Shown here piece after piece: positions 10,167-19,440 of a stretch of 21,163 nt of DNA (its first letter is position 1; each line of letters opens with the position of its first letter). A program made the position numbers and the translations under genes. Source of the DNA: Cerrena zonata (lineage: Eukaryota; Basidiomycota; Agaricomycetes; Polyporales; Cerrenaceae). The notes under the pieces are model-generated. The model was not told the origin of the DNA. It saw only the letters and a list, made by a program, of their open reading frames with translations, and made no database searches. The stretch is from positions 1 to 21,163 of the forward strand of contig JASBNA010000152.1 in the NCBI GenBank assembly GCA_038087015.1. The letters are read 5' to 3'.

Positions 10167-10187
10167 GCAGCAAGCTAAGCTTGCTGC
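10167..10187. repeat. Family A palindrome, canonical copy
   Basis: Perfect 10-bp arms GCAGCAAGCT/AGCTTGCTGC around A, preceded by TAATCC and followed by TATT. It lies 109 nt upstream of the cox1 start. A second copy at 10273-10293 has one change in each arm (GTAGCAAGCT and AGCATGCTGC). Confidence 0.9.
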
Positions 10188-10246
10188 TATTTTAATATTT
10201 ATTTTATAATATACCCTATGGGTTATATTATGATAGTATGAGGGAT

Positions 10247-10256
10247 TCAATGAATA
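10247..10256 (-). promoter_or_regulatory. TATTCATTGA motif downstream of nad5
   Basis: The sense strand reads ATATATTCATTGAATCCCTC, 143 nt after the nad5 stop, again with CCCTCAT following. It is the longest stop-to-motif distance of the set. Confidence 0.5.
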
Positions 10257-10272
10257 TATTTATACTTCTCCA

Positions 10273-10293
10273 GTAGCAAGCTAAGCATGCTGC
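10273..10293. repeat. Family A palindrome, variant
   Basis: Arms GTAGCAAGCT and AGCATGCTGC around A. It lies 107 nt downstream of the nad5 stop, between the stop and the TATTCATTGA motif. Confidence 0.8.
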
Positions 10294-10399
10294 TATTTAT
10301 TATAATGACAACCAAAAATACTGGCTGTAAAATAAAATATTATCATATTCTTTTATCATCTATATTAATCCTTCAAAGATATAATAAAAGGATTATAAG

Positions 10400-12094
10400 T
10401 TATAATATATCGAAAGAAGAGAAATCAAATATTAAGAATAATAAATTAAATAATAAGAATATAGAAAGGTAATTTAAACCTCTACTGATACCGGTACTAC
10501 CTAAAACTTTAAGTAAACCATTATCAATATAAGAATTTAAAGCACCACCAAAGATTAATACAGGTCTAATAATTAAATTATTTAATAATTGATCATAATA
10601 TATACGTTGGTTAAAGTAAGTATATACACTAGAGAAATTAGGACCTTTATCGAATAAATTATAAGCAAATTCATAAATATAAATTAAAGTTAAAGATAAA
10701 CCTAAACCTAATATCATAGGTAATAATTTAAATAATGCAGGTAAAGTATATTCAGTTTCTATAAATGTATTAGTATGAGGTAGACCCATAACTAAATGGA
10801 AAGTAACATTATCTCTTCCATAACCTAAGAATATACTATATATAGCTAATATAAACATAGGAATAGCCATATGATTACTTTCATGTACAAATGAATATGT
10901 GTATTTATTACCACGTGGATTATTATAGAAAGTTAAATATAATACTCTTAAAGAATATATAGCTGTTAAAGTTGCTGATGCTGTAGCTATATAATACATT
11001 ATATATCCACTAACAGTATATGTTCCATATAATGATTCTATAATTATATCTTTAGAATAATATCCTGTTAATCCAGGTATAGCCATTAATGATAATGATG
11101 CTATTACCATAGAAGTATAACTAAATGGTAAATATTCTATTAAACCACCATATTTACGCATATCTTGTGTTTCAGACATATAACTATGTATTATTGAACC
11201 TGCTGACATAAATAATAATGCTTTAAAGAAAGCATGACAATATAAATGATATATTGCTAAATCATATGCACTAGATCCTATAGCTAACATCATCATTGCT
11301 AATTGACTCATAGTTGATAAAGCTATAACTCTTTTTATATCATTAGTTACTGTTGCTATTAATCCACTTACTAATGTTGTTAATCCTGCTAATCATAATA
11401 TTGTATATAATATTGATGGTGTATATTCTAATATATAAAATGATCTTACTAATACATAAACTCCACTACATACCATTGTAGCAGCATGTAATAATGCACT
11501 AACTGGTGTTGGACCTTCCATAGCTAATAATAATCAACCATGTAAACCTAATTGTGCACTTTTAGCTGTAGCTGCTATTAATAACATTATAGCTATACAA
11601 TTTAATAAAGTAGTATTAGCATGTGGTGTTATTAATTCTAATGTTTCAAAATCTACTGCATGGAAATATGATAACATTGTACCAATACATATTACAAATA
11701 ATGTATCACCCATACGATTTAATAATATAGCTGATAATGCACTTTTCATAGCTGCTATACGTGTATTTCAAAATGATATTAATAAATAAGATATTACACC
11801 TACAAATTCTCAACCAATAAACATCATAACATAATTTTCACTTACTACTAATACTGTCATAAATATAGCAAATACACTTAATATAATATAAAAACGATTT
11901 CTATTAGGATCATGACTCATATAATCTATAGCATAAAATAATACTGATAAAGTTACTATACCTACAGGTACCATAACAACCATTGATAAACTATCTAATA
12001 ATAAACCATAATTTATTTGTATATCACCTACAGCTATTCATGTTCCTAAATTAATATTTATAGATTCTTCATAAATATAAGTTAATCAAGACAT
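10400..12094 (-). CDS. nad5: NADH dehydrogenase subunit 5 (complex I), short N-terminus
   Basis: Nad5 is the distal antiporter-like proton-pumping subunit of complex I. Reading TGA as Trp gives 564 residues and TAA at 10400. Conserved blocks include [22 protein letters not shown] near the start, [60 protein letters not shown] and [22 protein letters not shown]; the Lys and His of the proton channel are retained. The ATG at 12092-12094 shares its A with the nad4L stop (TAATG), and an in-frame stop lies four codons upstream, so the start is fixed. As a result the protein opens almost directly at GTW, without the roughly 50-60 residues (one or two helices) that precede it in filamentous fungi. 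The C-terminus ends in a hydrophobic helix and FDIL. Confidence 0.96.
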
Positions 12095-12348
12095 TATAAT
12101 ATATTAGATACTTGCCCTCTTAATCTATAATATGATACTAATAAACTTAATCCTATTGCTGATTCTGCTCCTGCTAATATTATTATAAATAATGCATATA
12201 TAGTTCCTTGAATATCATCAAATTGACTACCTATATATATTATTTTAACTGTTACTGTTAATAATAATATCTCTATCGCTATTAATAATGTTATTAAATT
12301 ATTTTGACTAACATAAAATGTTAATAATGTACTTAATATTCCTAACAT
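12094..12348 (-). CDS. nad4L: NADH dehydrogenase subunit 4L (complex I)
   Basis: A small membrane-arm subunit of complex I, 84 residues with three helices. Helix 2 has NNLITLLIAIEILLLTVTV with the conserved Glu; the Glu of helix 3 is in LAGAESAIGLSLLV. Its stop TAA overlaps the nad5 ATG by one base, the common arrangement in fungal mitochondrial genomes, which implies coupled translation from one mRNA. The start MLGILSTLL at 12348 is the first ATG. A 197-nt spacer with a motif copy and a palindrome separates it from nad3. Confidence 0.96.
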   Translation of the reverse strand: MLGILSTLLTFYVSQNNLITLLIAIEILLLTVTVKIIYIGSQFDDIQGTIYALFIIILAGAESAIGLSLLVSYYRLRGQVSNIL

Positions 12349-12445
12349 TTATTTATTTTAATATAAAGATAGTATTCCCTATAATTTATATTTACTTTAT
12401 ATTTATACATATTACCAATTATGTAAATAACTATATAAATATATA

Positions 12446-12455
12446 TCAATGAATA
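12446..12455 (-). promoter_or_regulatory. TATTCATTGA motif downstream of nad3
   Basis: Sense-strand TATTCATTGATATATAT, 90 nt after the nad3 stop and just beyond the family A palindrome at 12466-12486. This copy lacks the CCCTCA box. Confidence 0.5.
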
Positions 12456-12465
12456 TTTATAATCC

Positions 12466-12486
12466 GCAGCAAGCTTAGCTTGCTGC
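12466..12486. repeat. Family A palindrome, canonical arms
   Basis: Arms GCAGCAAGCT and AGCTTGCTGC around T; TAATCC precedes and TATA follows. It lies in the nad3-nad4L spacer, next to a decayed family B hairpin (CAGCCAACTTTGCTGACTG, 12507-12525). Confidence 0.9.
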
Positions 12487-12545
12487 TATAAAAAAATATA
12501 TTATTACAGCCAACTTTGCTGACTGTAGAAAAAGGGGGGAAAATA

Positions 12546-12929
12546 TTAATATAAAACTTTAACTAAAGGTTTAACAATACGAGAGAAACGTCTTTCTAAA
12601 TTTAAAGCACCTAAATTAATTTCATAAACGAAAGCAATAACTAAAGATAGTAAGAAGATAACTAAAATAGAAAGACCATATAAACCGTTAGAATAAGCAC
12701 TAACAACATAAGGTAAAATAGAAGAGATTTCTAAATCAAAAGGTAAAAATAAGATAGCAACTAAGATGAAAGCAACATCAAAAGCAGATCTAGATTGTTG
12801 ATAAGAAGTGAAACCACATTCGAAAGGTCCATTTTTCTCAGTATATGAATTTTCATTAGATATTAAATAATTTAAACCTATTAAAACACATGCAACAATA
12901 GGAGCTAAAAATAAATAAAATGTAAACAT
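12546..12929 (-). CDS. nad3: NADH dehydrogenase subunit 3 (complex I)
   Basis: Nad3 is a three-helix subunit at the junction of the membrane and matrix arms of complex I. The 127-residue product has the conserved loop signature [20 protein letters not shown], including the Cys that marks the active/deactive switch in the family. Then come [20 protein letters not shown] and a last helix with [15 protein letters not shown]. Its ATG shares its first A with the stop of nad2 (TAATG), so nad2 and nad3 form one unit. The stop TAA is at 12546. The C-terminal tail after the last helix is basic. Confidence 0.96.
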   Translation of the reverse strand: MFTFYLFLAPIVACVLIGLNYLISNENSYTEKNGPFECGFTSYQQSRSAFDVAFILVAILFLPFDLEISSILPYVVSAYSNGLYGLSILVIFLLSLVIAFVYEINLGALNLERRFSRIVKPLVKVLY

Positions 12930-14395
12930 TATATAGATATATTTATTAAATAAAGCCCTTCTAACATTGATGGTAAGAATACAAAGAAACTAATTAATAA
13001 TGAAGTTGATGTAGCAATAGTAAATGCTAATGAAGAATTAATATATTGTATAGTATTAGTATTATTTTTTATAATATTAGTATTAGTTTTACTTGTTATT
13101 AAAACTTTAATTATATTAGCATAATAATAAGTAGCAAAAACACTACAAACAACTAAAGTACATGATTCTAATAAATAATTATCTTGTATAGCAGCAGCTA
13201 ATATATATAATTTAGCATAAAATCCTGGTAAAGGTGGTATACCTATTAATGAGAATAAAGCTAATATTAAACATATAGCTAATGTTAAATTAGGTAATTT
13301 TAATTGATGTATAAATATTAATGGTGATCAATTAGATATAGGTGTATTTATATATTGACCAGCAGCTAATATACCTAAAAATAATATTAAATGAGTTAAA
13401 ACATATTGTATAATATAAATATAAAAAGCATAATCAAAAGTTATAATAGTTAATAATATATAACCAAAATTTAATATACCACTATAAGCTAATATAGTTT
13501 TAATATTTACTTGGAATAAAGGTTTATAAGCAGCTATTATTAATGATATATAAAAGAATATTATTAATACATTATGATGGAATAAATTTACATTAGCAAA
13601 TATTCATGATGCTATTGATATTTTAGCTACAACACTTATATATGCAGTAATATATGTTGGTGCATAATTATATACTGCTATACTTCAACGATGTAATGGA
13701 GCCATACCCATTTTAAATAATAATGCTATTAACATTATATCAAAATAATCATAAGCATTATTATATGTATATATTATACTTATATCTGATAAATTAGTTG
13801 TACCAGTTAAAGCATATATGAAATATGATGCTAATAATATAATAGTTGAAGCAACACCACCCATTATGAAATATAATAATGAAGCTCTTGATGCATTATA
13901 TGATCTACTATGTAAACCTGTTAATAAATATAATGAATAACTTTGTAATTCTATTACAACATATAATACAATTAAATCATTAACTAATGGAAATAATAAT
14001 AAACCTATTATATTTGTTAATAATATTACAAAATAATATGGTGATTTATTATCATATCTATGTGTAGCTGTTATATATATTGATAAAGCTATTATTAATA
14101 CAAATATTAATATAGATAATGGTAAATTATACGGTGTTAATATAAATAAATTATTATATAATGTTATTCCAGGTGTTATAGCTATCATATCCATAGATGT
14201 TATATATATGTATAATGAATATATTATACTTATTATTGCTATTCTATTAAGATATATATTATTATATTTCCCTTGGTTATTAAAAGTTATTGATATATTC
14301 TTTTCTGAATTATCATTTTTTTCTTGTGCAATATTATATTGCCCATTTGTAAAAGTTGAGAAAACTAAAATTATTAAAAATGCTGTAAATAGCAT
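12929..14395 (-). CDS. nad2: NADH dehydrogenase subunit 2 (complex I)
   Basis: Nad2 is one of the three antiporter-like proton-pumping subunits of complex I. With TGA as Trp the frame runs 488 residues to TAA at 12929-12931, overlapping the nad3 start by one base. Family features are [16 protein letters not shown] with the conserved Glu, [11 protein letters not shown] with the channel Lys, the [11 protein letters not shown] region, and [19 protein letters not shown] near the C-terminal third. The N-terminus ([19 protein letters not shown]) is a plausible first helix, followed by an Asn/Lys-rich loop. The protein is very rich in Ile, Tyr and Asn, as expected of AT-rich codon use. The start at 14395 is the first ATG after a family A palindrome. 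Confidence 0.95.
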
Positions 14396-14411
14396 TACCT
14401 TAATTTAATCC

Positions 14412-14432
14412 GCAGCAAGCTAAGCTTGCTGC
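14412..14432. repeat. Family A palindrome, canonical copy
   Basis: Perfect arms GCAGCAAGCT/AGCTTGCTGC around A, 16 nt upstream of the nad2 start codon; TAATCC precedes and TATA follows. It is close enough to lie in the nad2 mRNA leader. Confidence 0.9.
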
Positions 14433-14567
14433 TATAAAGAATCTTATTATATCTCTTTAATCTTATTTTTTATTTATTCCTTTTATATAAATATATATAT
14501 AAGTATATATATTTATATGGCTATAGTTATCAACAATGTTGACAACTGGATGGAAGGAAAATAATCT

Positions 14568-14588
14568 GCAGCTAGCTTTACTTGCTAC
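14568..14588. repeat. Family A palindrome, decayed
   Basis: GCAGCTAGCT, T, TACTTGCTAC: recognisable arms with several changes, preceded by TAATCT. A similar decayed copy is at 14672-14692, 6 nt beyond the cob stop. Confidence 0.6.
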
Positions 14589-14635
14589 TATTTAAATAAT
14601 TTATAACTTACAAAATTAGTGATAAGGATGAGGAA

Positions 14636-14645
14636 TCAATGAATA
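14636..14645 (-). promoter_or_regulatory. TATTCATTGA motif downstream of cob
   Basis: Sense-strand TTATTCATTGATTCCTCATC, 53 nt after the cob stop, the shortest distance of the noncoding copies. The CCCTCA box is present with one C fewer. Confidence 0.5.
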
Positions 14646-14671
14646 AATATATATATATATCTAAATAATCT

Positions 14672-14692
14672 GTAGTTAGCTTTGCTTACTGC
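14672..14692. repeat. Family A palindrome, decayed
   Basis: GTAGTTAGCT, T, TGCTTACTGC between the cob stop and its TATTCATTGA motif. The flanking AATCT and TATA match the other copies. Confidence 0.6.
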
Positions 14693-14698
14693 TATAAA

Positions 14699-15850
14699 TT
14701 ATTTATTACCGATATAGAATAAGATATTTTCAATACTAGAAATAATAGGTACTATAATAATATAGTAACTAAAGTAATAAACAGTAGCGATTTGTCCTAA
14801 TTCAATAAATGGTACTTCAACATGTAATTGACCTATATTAGCTAATAAAAAGAAGTTAAATATAAATAAATAGAATGATAATTTAGATAATATTTTAAAT
14901 GTATTACCTCTAATAATAGATCTATCAGTTATAGGTAATATTAATAATATTAATAAAGCACCAAACATTGCTATAACTCCTCCTAATTTATCAGGTATAG
15001 ATCTTAATATTGCATAGAATGGTAATAAATATCATTCTGGTACAATTGATGGAGGTGTTACCATTGGGTTACCTGGTATATAGTTATCAGGATGACCTAA
15101 TGTATTAGGTGAGAAGAATACAAATAAACTAAATATTAATATAAATACAAATACTGTTATTAAATCTTTAAATATAAAGTATCCATGCATTGGTAATCTA
15201 TCTACATTTCCTGATATACCTACTGGGTTTGATGATCCATGTACATGTAATGCCATTAAGTGCATTATTACTAATGCTGCTAATATAAATGGTAATAAAT
15301 AATGTAATGCAAAGAATCTTTGTATTGTAGGGTTACTTACAGAAAAACCTCCTCATATAAATGGAACAATATCTTGACCTATAAATGGTATAGCTGATAA
15401 TAAATTAGTAATAACTGTTGCACCTCAGTGACTCATTTGTCCATACACAAGACAATATCCCATGAAAGCTGTAGCCATTGTTAATATAAATATTATTACT
15501 CCTATTGTTCAAACTAATACTCTAGGTGATTTATAACTACCATAATATAAAGCTTTAGCTATATGTAAATACATACATATAAAGAAGAATGATGCACCAT
15601 TAGCATGTGTATATCTTATTAATCATCCAGCATTTACATCTCTCATAATATGTTCTACTGAATCAAATGCTAATTCTATATGACTAGAATAATGCATTGC
15701 TAATAATATTCCACTTACTATTTGTATTACTAAACATAATCCTAATAATGATCCTAAATTTCATCAATAATTTATTGAACTAGGTTGTGGACTATCTATT
15801 AAATAACTATTTACTAATGCTAAATAAGGATTTGATTTTCTTAATGTCAT
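14699..15850 (-). CDS. cob: Apocytochrome b (complex III), no introns
   Basis: Cytochrome b carries the two hemes and both quinone sites of complex III. A single uninterrupted frame gives 383 residues, the usual length. [21 protein letters not shown] opens the protein, followed by NYWWNLGSLLG and [11 protein letters not shown]. The four heme-ligand histidines are in [17 protein letters not shown] and in [18 protein letters not shown]. The Qo-site PEWY is in [24 protein letters not shown] codons occupy conserved Trp positions. The start at 15850 has no in-frame ATG before it. In many yeasts this gene holds several introns; none is present here. Confidence 0.98.
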
Positions 15851-16100
15851 TATTTTTTTTTATTTTTTCCTCTTTACTTATCTTTATTTATCATAGCCAA
15901 TTTTATTATTACTGACTATAATATATATTATATAAAGATATATTATACTGAATAATATAATATTTATCTTATATTTTAATCTTACCTTTTATATATATAT
16001 AAGATATATATCATCAAAATGAGAAATAAATAATTTCAAGGATAGAAATATAATATTGCAGTCAGTAAAATTGATTATGATAAATAATACGCAGTTTGTT
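15851..16100. other. Spacer between nad4 and cob
   Basis: About 250 nt of AT-rich sequence with T runs directly upstream of the cob start, and two decayed hairpins (CATAGCCAATTTT near 15893; CAGTCAGTAAAATTGATTATG near 16059). I see no gene in it. Confidence 0.7.
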
Positions 16101-17510
16101 TTAACAACAAAAGTTAGTTGCTATAAAATCAATGAATATATATAATAAAGATGGTGCATCTCATAATAAATCAATAGTTCATGATGGGAAGAAACCAAGG
16201 AATATAGTAGGGAAGATTAAAGAAATCATTAAAATAGATTCTCTATAAGTACAATCAGCAGTAATAGAAACATAAGGAGTTTTAACACCACCAGTTAATC
16301 TATTAGTTAATTTCATTTGATAACAAGCTGATAATAATACAGAAATAGCAGCTACTGCACCTAATAGAGGAGCTCTATTAATAGCACCAGTTATAGATAA
16401 CATTTCACCAATAAAGTTTATAGATAAAGGAGTACCTACATTAGAGAAACTTAATATAATGAAATATATAGATAATATAGGCATATAAGTTATTAAACCT
16501 TGGAAATAATGTAATAATCTATTATGATATCTATCATATAATATACCTCCTACTACTATAAATAAACCTGGTGATACAAAACCATGAGCTACACATAATA
16601 CTAAACTACCAGTAATACCTGTTATTGAATTAGAGAATATACCTAATATACATACAGCCATATGACTAATAGAACTATATGCTATTATAACTTTTAAATC
16701 AGTTTGTCTTAAAGTTATAATAGATGTATATATTATAGTTATTACACATAATACATATATAAAAGGTGTATATAATATAGATGCATCAGATAATGTAGGT
16801 AATATTAATCTAATAATAGCAAATACTGCTAATTTTAATATAACACCAGCTAATAATATAGAACCTGCTAAAGGTGATTCTGAATGTACTACAGGTAATC
16901 AAGTATGGAAAGGTGCTAAAGGTGTCTTAACAGCTATACCTATAGATATAGCTAAATATAAAATACATTGTAAATCAATAGATAATACTAATAAACTAGT
17001 TGATTGATAATCTGTATTATCTAATATAACTTCATATAAAGCTATACCTAATAACATAAATAATGATGAAAATAAAGTATATATTAATATATAATCTGCA
17101 GCTTTATCTTTATTTGCAGCCCCATATAAACCTATTAATATAAATAATGGTGCTAATGATGCTTCAAAATAAACATAAAAAGATGTCATATCTTGACACA
17201 TAAAATTTATTAATAATATTATACCTAAATTTAATACTAATTCATAATATATATTACTTTTAATATTATTTCAATTTGATATTATTGATAATGGTAATAA
17301 ATATGCTGTTAATAATATTAATACATCTGCTATACCATCAGTTGTAAAATATACATCTATTTCTTTTCAATCATATAATGTTGGTATTGCTATTAATATA
17401 CTTGATATTAAAAATATTTGTTTTGATATATTATTTACTATCCTTGATACTATTGATGTAAATGCTGTTAAAAATATATAAGTTATTGTCATTAATATAT
17501 ATATATTCAT
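16101..17510 (-). CDS. nad4: NADH dehydrogenase subunit 4 (complex I)
   Basis: Nad4 is an antiporter-like proton-pumping subunit of complex I. With TGA as Trp the ORF has 469 residues. Conserved blocks are MTSFYVYFEASLAPLFILIG (channel Glu), GIAVKTPLAPFHTWLPVVHSE, SPLAGSILLAGVILKLAVFA, SSISHMAVCILGIFSN and HGFVSPGLFIVVGGILYDR. The start MNIYILMTITYIF at 17510 is the first ATG, 24 nt below the tRNA-Leu 3' end. The family usually ends soon after FPSWTID.... Here the frame continues through YIFIDFIATNFCC, encoded by a TATTCATTGA motif and a decayed family A palindrome, to a TAA at 16101. That tail is probably captured noncoding sequence. Confidence 0.95.
16129..16138 (-). promoter_or_regulatory. 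TATTCATTGA motif inside the nad4 3' end
   Basis: The sense strand reads TATATATTCATTGATTTT and encodes YIFIDF, 28 nt before the nad4 stop. With nad1 it is one of two copies lying inside an ORF instead of after it. Confidence 0.4.
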
Positions 17511-17533
17511 TTTAAATATATATTTATTATTTC

Positions 17534-17619
17534 TATGATTAAAGGGATTTGAACCCTTATTTACCTTTATAGTAAATTAGACCTAAACTAATCGCGTCTT
17601 CCTATTCCGCCATAATCAT
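17534..17619 (-). tRNA. trnL: tRNA-Leu (UAG), class II
   Basis: Perfect acceptor ATGATTA/TAATCAT, discriminator A, anticodon arm ATTAG-TTTAGGT-CTAAT with anticodon TAG. A long variable arm with a pairing stem (TTTAC...GTAAA) marks it as leucine type. Saccharomyces mitochondria instead read CUN as Thr with a tRNA derived from tRNA-His. This gene therefore argues that CUN is Leu here. Confidence 0.95.
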
Positions 17620-17623
17620 TATT

Positions 17624-17705
17624 CGGATGCAACGTGATTCGAACACGTGGACTTATCGTCTTAATAGCTCAAATATTATGCTTTAAACCACTCAGCCATA
17701 CATCC
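17624..17705 (-). tRNA. trnS: tRNA-Ser (UGA), class II
   Basis: Acceptor GGATGTA/TGCATCC with one G-U, discriminator G, anticodon arm TAATA-TTTGAGC-TATTA with anticodon TGA, and a long variable arm. T arm ACGTG-TTCGAAT-CACGT. It reads UCN. It lies 4 nt upstream of tRNA-Leu(UAG). Confidence 0.95.
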
Positions 17706-17732
17706 TTACCCTTATTATAAGGTTATTTTATT

Positions 17733-17742
17733 TCAATGAATA
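17733..17742 (-). promoter_or_regulatory. TATTCATTGA motif downstream of orf59
   Basis: Sense-strand GTATTCATTGAAATAAAAT, 82 nt after the stop of orf59 and 28 nt upstream of tRNA-Ser(UGA). If the motif marks mRNA ends, its presence here supports orf59/orf72 being in a real transcript. An (AT)n tract at about 17750-17792 lies between. Confidence 0.45.
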
Positions 17743-17824
17743 CTTTAATAATAATATATATATATATATATATTGTATATATATATATATATCTCTCTCT
17801 GCTTTTAAGGTAGCAGATTTATAT

Positions 17825-18004
17825 TTACCTACGTTTATGTATATTATGTAATTCTATAAAATAATCTAAATTTTCATTTAATCTAGAACTTAAAATATAT
17901 ATTGCTATTATATTCATAATTAACATAATTAATATATATATTAAATATCAATTACCTATTTTTTTATTAATTATAATTATTTTCTTAATATAATGTATTA
18001 TCAT
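17825..18004 (-). CDS. orf59, small unidentified membrane protein
   Basis: I do not recognise this ORF. Reading one TGA as Trp it encodes 59 residues starting MIIHYIKKIIII. It has a basic N-terminus, one strongly hydrophobic segment (about residues 19-38, WYLIYILIMLIMNIIAIYIL) and a hydrophilic C-terminus (LNENLDYFIELHNIHKRR). An in-frame stop lies 13 codons upstream, so the first ATG is the likely start. It lacks the MPQL start of Atp8 and does not look like Rps3. It follows orf72 by 60 nt between cox3 and tRNA-Ser, and a TATTCATTGA motif follows its stop. A chance ORF in AT-rich DNA is possible. Confidence 0.4.
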
Positions 18005-18064
18005 ATTATTAAATGATTCATCTACATATTTTTTTAATATTTAATTTATCAATACTATCTATAT

Positions 18065-18283
18065 TTATATAATATGTTTATGTTCTAAAATAATTTCTAT
18101 ATACATATTTAATATTACTATTAATATAATTATTAAAGGTGTTAATCTTTGTATAATTCTAATATATTTATATTCAGATAGTTGATATTTATCTAAACAA
18201 AATGAAGTAATACTTACAGCTAAAAAGAAAGATAATATATTAGAAATTAATATACATAAAGTTTTTATTGTTATTATAGTCAT
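18065..18283 (-). CDS. orf72, small unidentified two-helix membrane protein
   Basis: I do not recognise this ORF. It has 72 residues: a first hydrophobic segment at about residues 8-29 (after MTIITIKT), a polar loop with CLDKYQLSEYKYIRIIQR, a second segment (LTPLIIILIVILNMYIEIIL) and a short EHKHII tail. No TGA is needed. The hairpin topology, an amphipathic loop rich in Lys/Tyr/Glu, and an internal residue range beyond Ile/Asn/Tyr make it look more like a protein than random AT-rich sequence. It lies 49 nt downstream of the cox3 stop. Atp8 and the missing Nad5 N-terminus were considered, but no family signature is visible. Confidence 0.5.
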   Translation of the reverse strand: MTIITIKTLCILISNILSFFLAVSITSFCLDKYQLSEYKYIRIIQRLTPLIIILIVILNMYIEIILEHKHII

Positions 18284-18332
18284 TTTTGAATTATTATTAT
18301 TTATTATTATTGCCCTTTTAACAGTGAATTAA

Positions 18333-19142
18333 TTAAGAACCTCATCAATAGGCTATTATATATATAAATAATCAGATTATATCTAATACATGTAAGTATA
18401 AAATAGTAGTTTCAGCACCTACATGAGAAGTATCAGTGAAATCATAATTATAAATTCTTCAAGTACAAATAGTTAACATAATAACTAACATTATCATATG
18501 GATACCGTGTAAACCTGTTAAACTATAGAAAGTAGAACCATAAACACTATCAGAGATAGTAAATGAAGCAAAAGTATATTCAAAACCTTGACATATAACA
18601 AATAATAATATTAATAAAGTACTATAAATGAAACCTAATAAAGAGTAGTTTCTGAAACCTTTAATTAAAGCATGATGACTAAATGTAATAGTAACACCTG
18701 ATGCTAATAATATAATAGTATTTAATAAAGGTAATTCATCAGCTGCTACTGCTTCTATACCTGCTGGTGGTCATGACATCCCTATTTCAATAGTAGGGTT
18801 TAAAGCAGAGTGTAAATAAGCTCAAAATAATGTTGCAAATATTAATATTTCACTAACTACAAATAATAAGAAACCTTGTGTTAAACCTCTTTTAACTGCT
18901 AATGTATGATCTCCTAAATATGTACTTTCAGCAATTATATCTTTAAATCATAAAGTCATACCATAAAATAATGTTATAATACTTAATATTACAAAGAAAT
19001 TATTACCTATATATCCATGTGCTGTTAAACCTAATGATAAAGCTAAATTCATAACACAAAATGATGTAAATATAGGTCATGGTGATGGACTTACTAAATG
19101 AAATGGATGTAATTGTATAAATCCTCTTATATTATTTGTCAT
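18333..19142 (-). CDS. cox3: Cytochrome c oxidase subunit 3
   Basis: Cox3 is the third core subunit of complex IV, with seven helices. The frame from ATG at 19142 to TAA at 18333 gives 269 residues, normal for yeasts, with many TGA codons at Trp sites. Signatures are [17 protein letters not shown] at the N-terminus, [19 protein letters not shown] with the lipid-binding Glu, FFWAYLHS-like [28 protein letters not shown], and [15 protein letters not shown]. It ends IAYWWGS, the conserved end of the family. It is preceded by T runs and, 103 nt upstream, tRNA-Phe. Confidence 0.97.
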
Positions 19143-19244
19143 TTTTTTTTATAATATGTTTTTTTTTATAAATATTGATATACTAATATAAATGTAATAT
19201 ATATATATTTCTTTATAAATATATATATATCGGAATATCAAAAA

Positions 19245-19316
19245 TGCCTAAGTTGAGAATTGAACTCAAATAAGTCGCGCTTCAAGCGAATGCTCTACCA
19301 ATTAAGCTACATAAGC
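19245..19316 (-). tRNA. trnF: tRNA-Phe (GAA)
   Basis: Acceptor GCTTATG/CTTAGGC with a T-T mismatch at the sixth pair, discriminator A, D stem GCTT/GAGC, anticodon arm TTCGC-TTGAAGC-GCGAC with anticodon GAA (top pair unpaired), T arm TTGAG-TTCAATT-CTCAA. It is the last tRNA of the right cluster before cox3. Confidence 0.94.
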
Positions 19317-19325
19317 AAATATAAA

Positions 19326-19396
19326 CAAGAGTAAGTAGAATCGAACTACTATTACATGTGTTGAAGACACGGGCTTTACCATTAAGCTATACTCTT
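19326..19396 (-). tRNA. trnW: tRNA-Trp (UCA)
   Basis: Perfect acceptor AAGAGTA/TACTCTT, discriminator G, anticodon arm CGTGT-CTTCAAC-ACATG with anticodon TCA, T arm AGTAG-TTCGATT-CTACT. The UCA anticodon reads UGA as well as UGG, which agrees with the TGA codons at conserved tryptophans in every large ORF of the window. Confidence 0.96.
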
Positions 19397-19440
19397 TATA
19401 TTCTAGCCAATATTATTTTATTGACTATTATATAATATAT

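Larger units (their letters stand above)
10059..10399. other. Spacer between nad5 and cox1
   Basis: This 341-nt AT-rich stretch has no plausible gene. It holds two family A palindromes (10167-10187 and 10273-10293), a decayed family B hairpin near 10308-10327, a palindromic ACCCTATGGGT (about 10213) and a TATTCATTGA motif (10247-10256). Confidence 0.8.
14396..14698. other. Spacer between cob and nad2
   Basis: A 303-nt AT-rich stretch without a gene. It holds a canonical family A palindrome (14412-14432), two decayed ones (14568-14588, 14672-14692), an imperfect inverted repeat with arms GTTATCAACA and TGTTGACAAC (near 14526-14546), and the cob-downstream TATTCATTGA motif (14636-14645). Confidence 0.8.

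Noticed and set aside
14497..14505. ATATAAGTA, identical to the Saccharomyces mitochondrial promoter nonamer, in the cob-nad2 spacer
   Set aside because: It is on the plus strand, where no gene follows, and sits in an alternating AT tract. Other copies (5707-5715; complements at 6496 and 6929) are inside rnl. No consistent placement before genes.
17750..17795. Long alternating AT tract that might be a replication origin
   Set aside because: Simple (AT)n sequence without GC boxes or an adjacent promoter-like element; nothing specific supports an origin.
18065..18283. orf72 as the detached N-terminus of Nad5, or as Atp8
   Set aside because: It has two hydrophobic segments but none of the family residues I would expect (no FFGR-like motif, no MPQL start); kept as unidentified.
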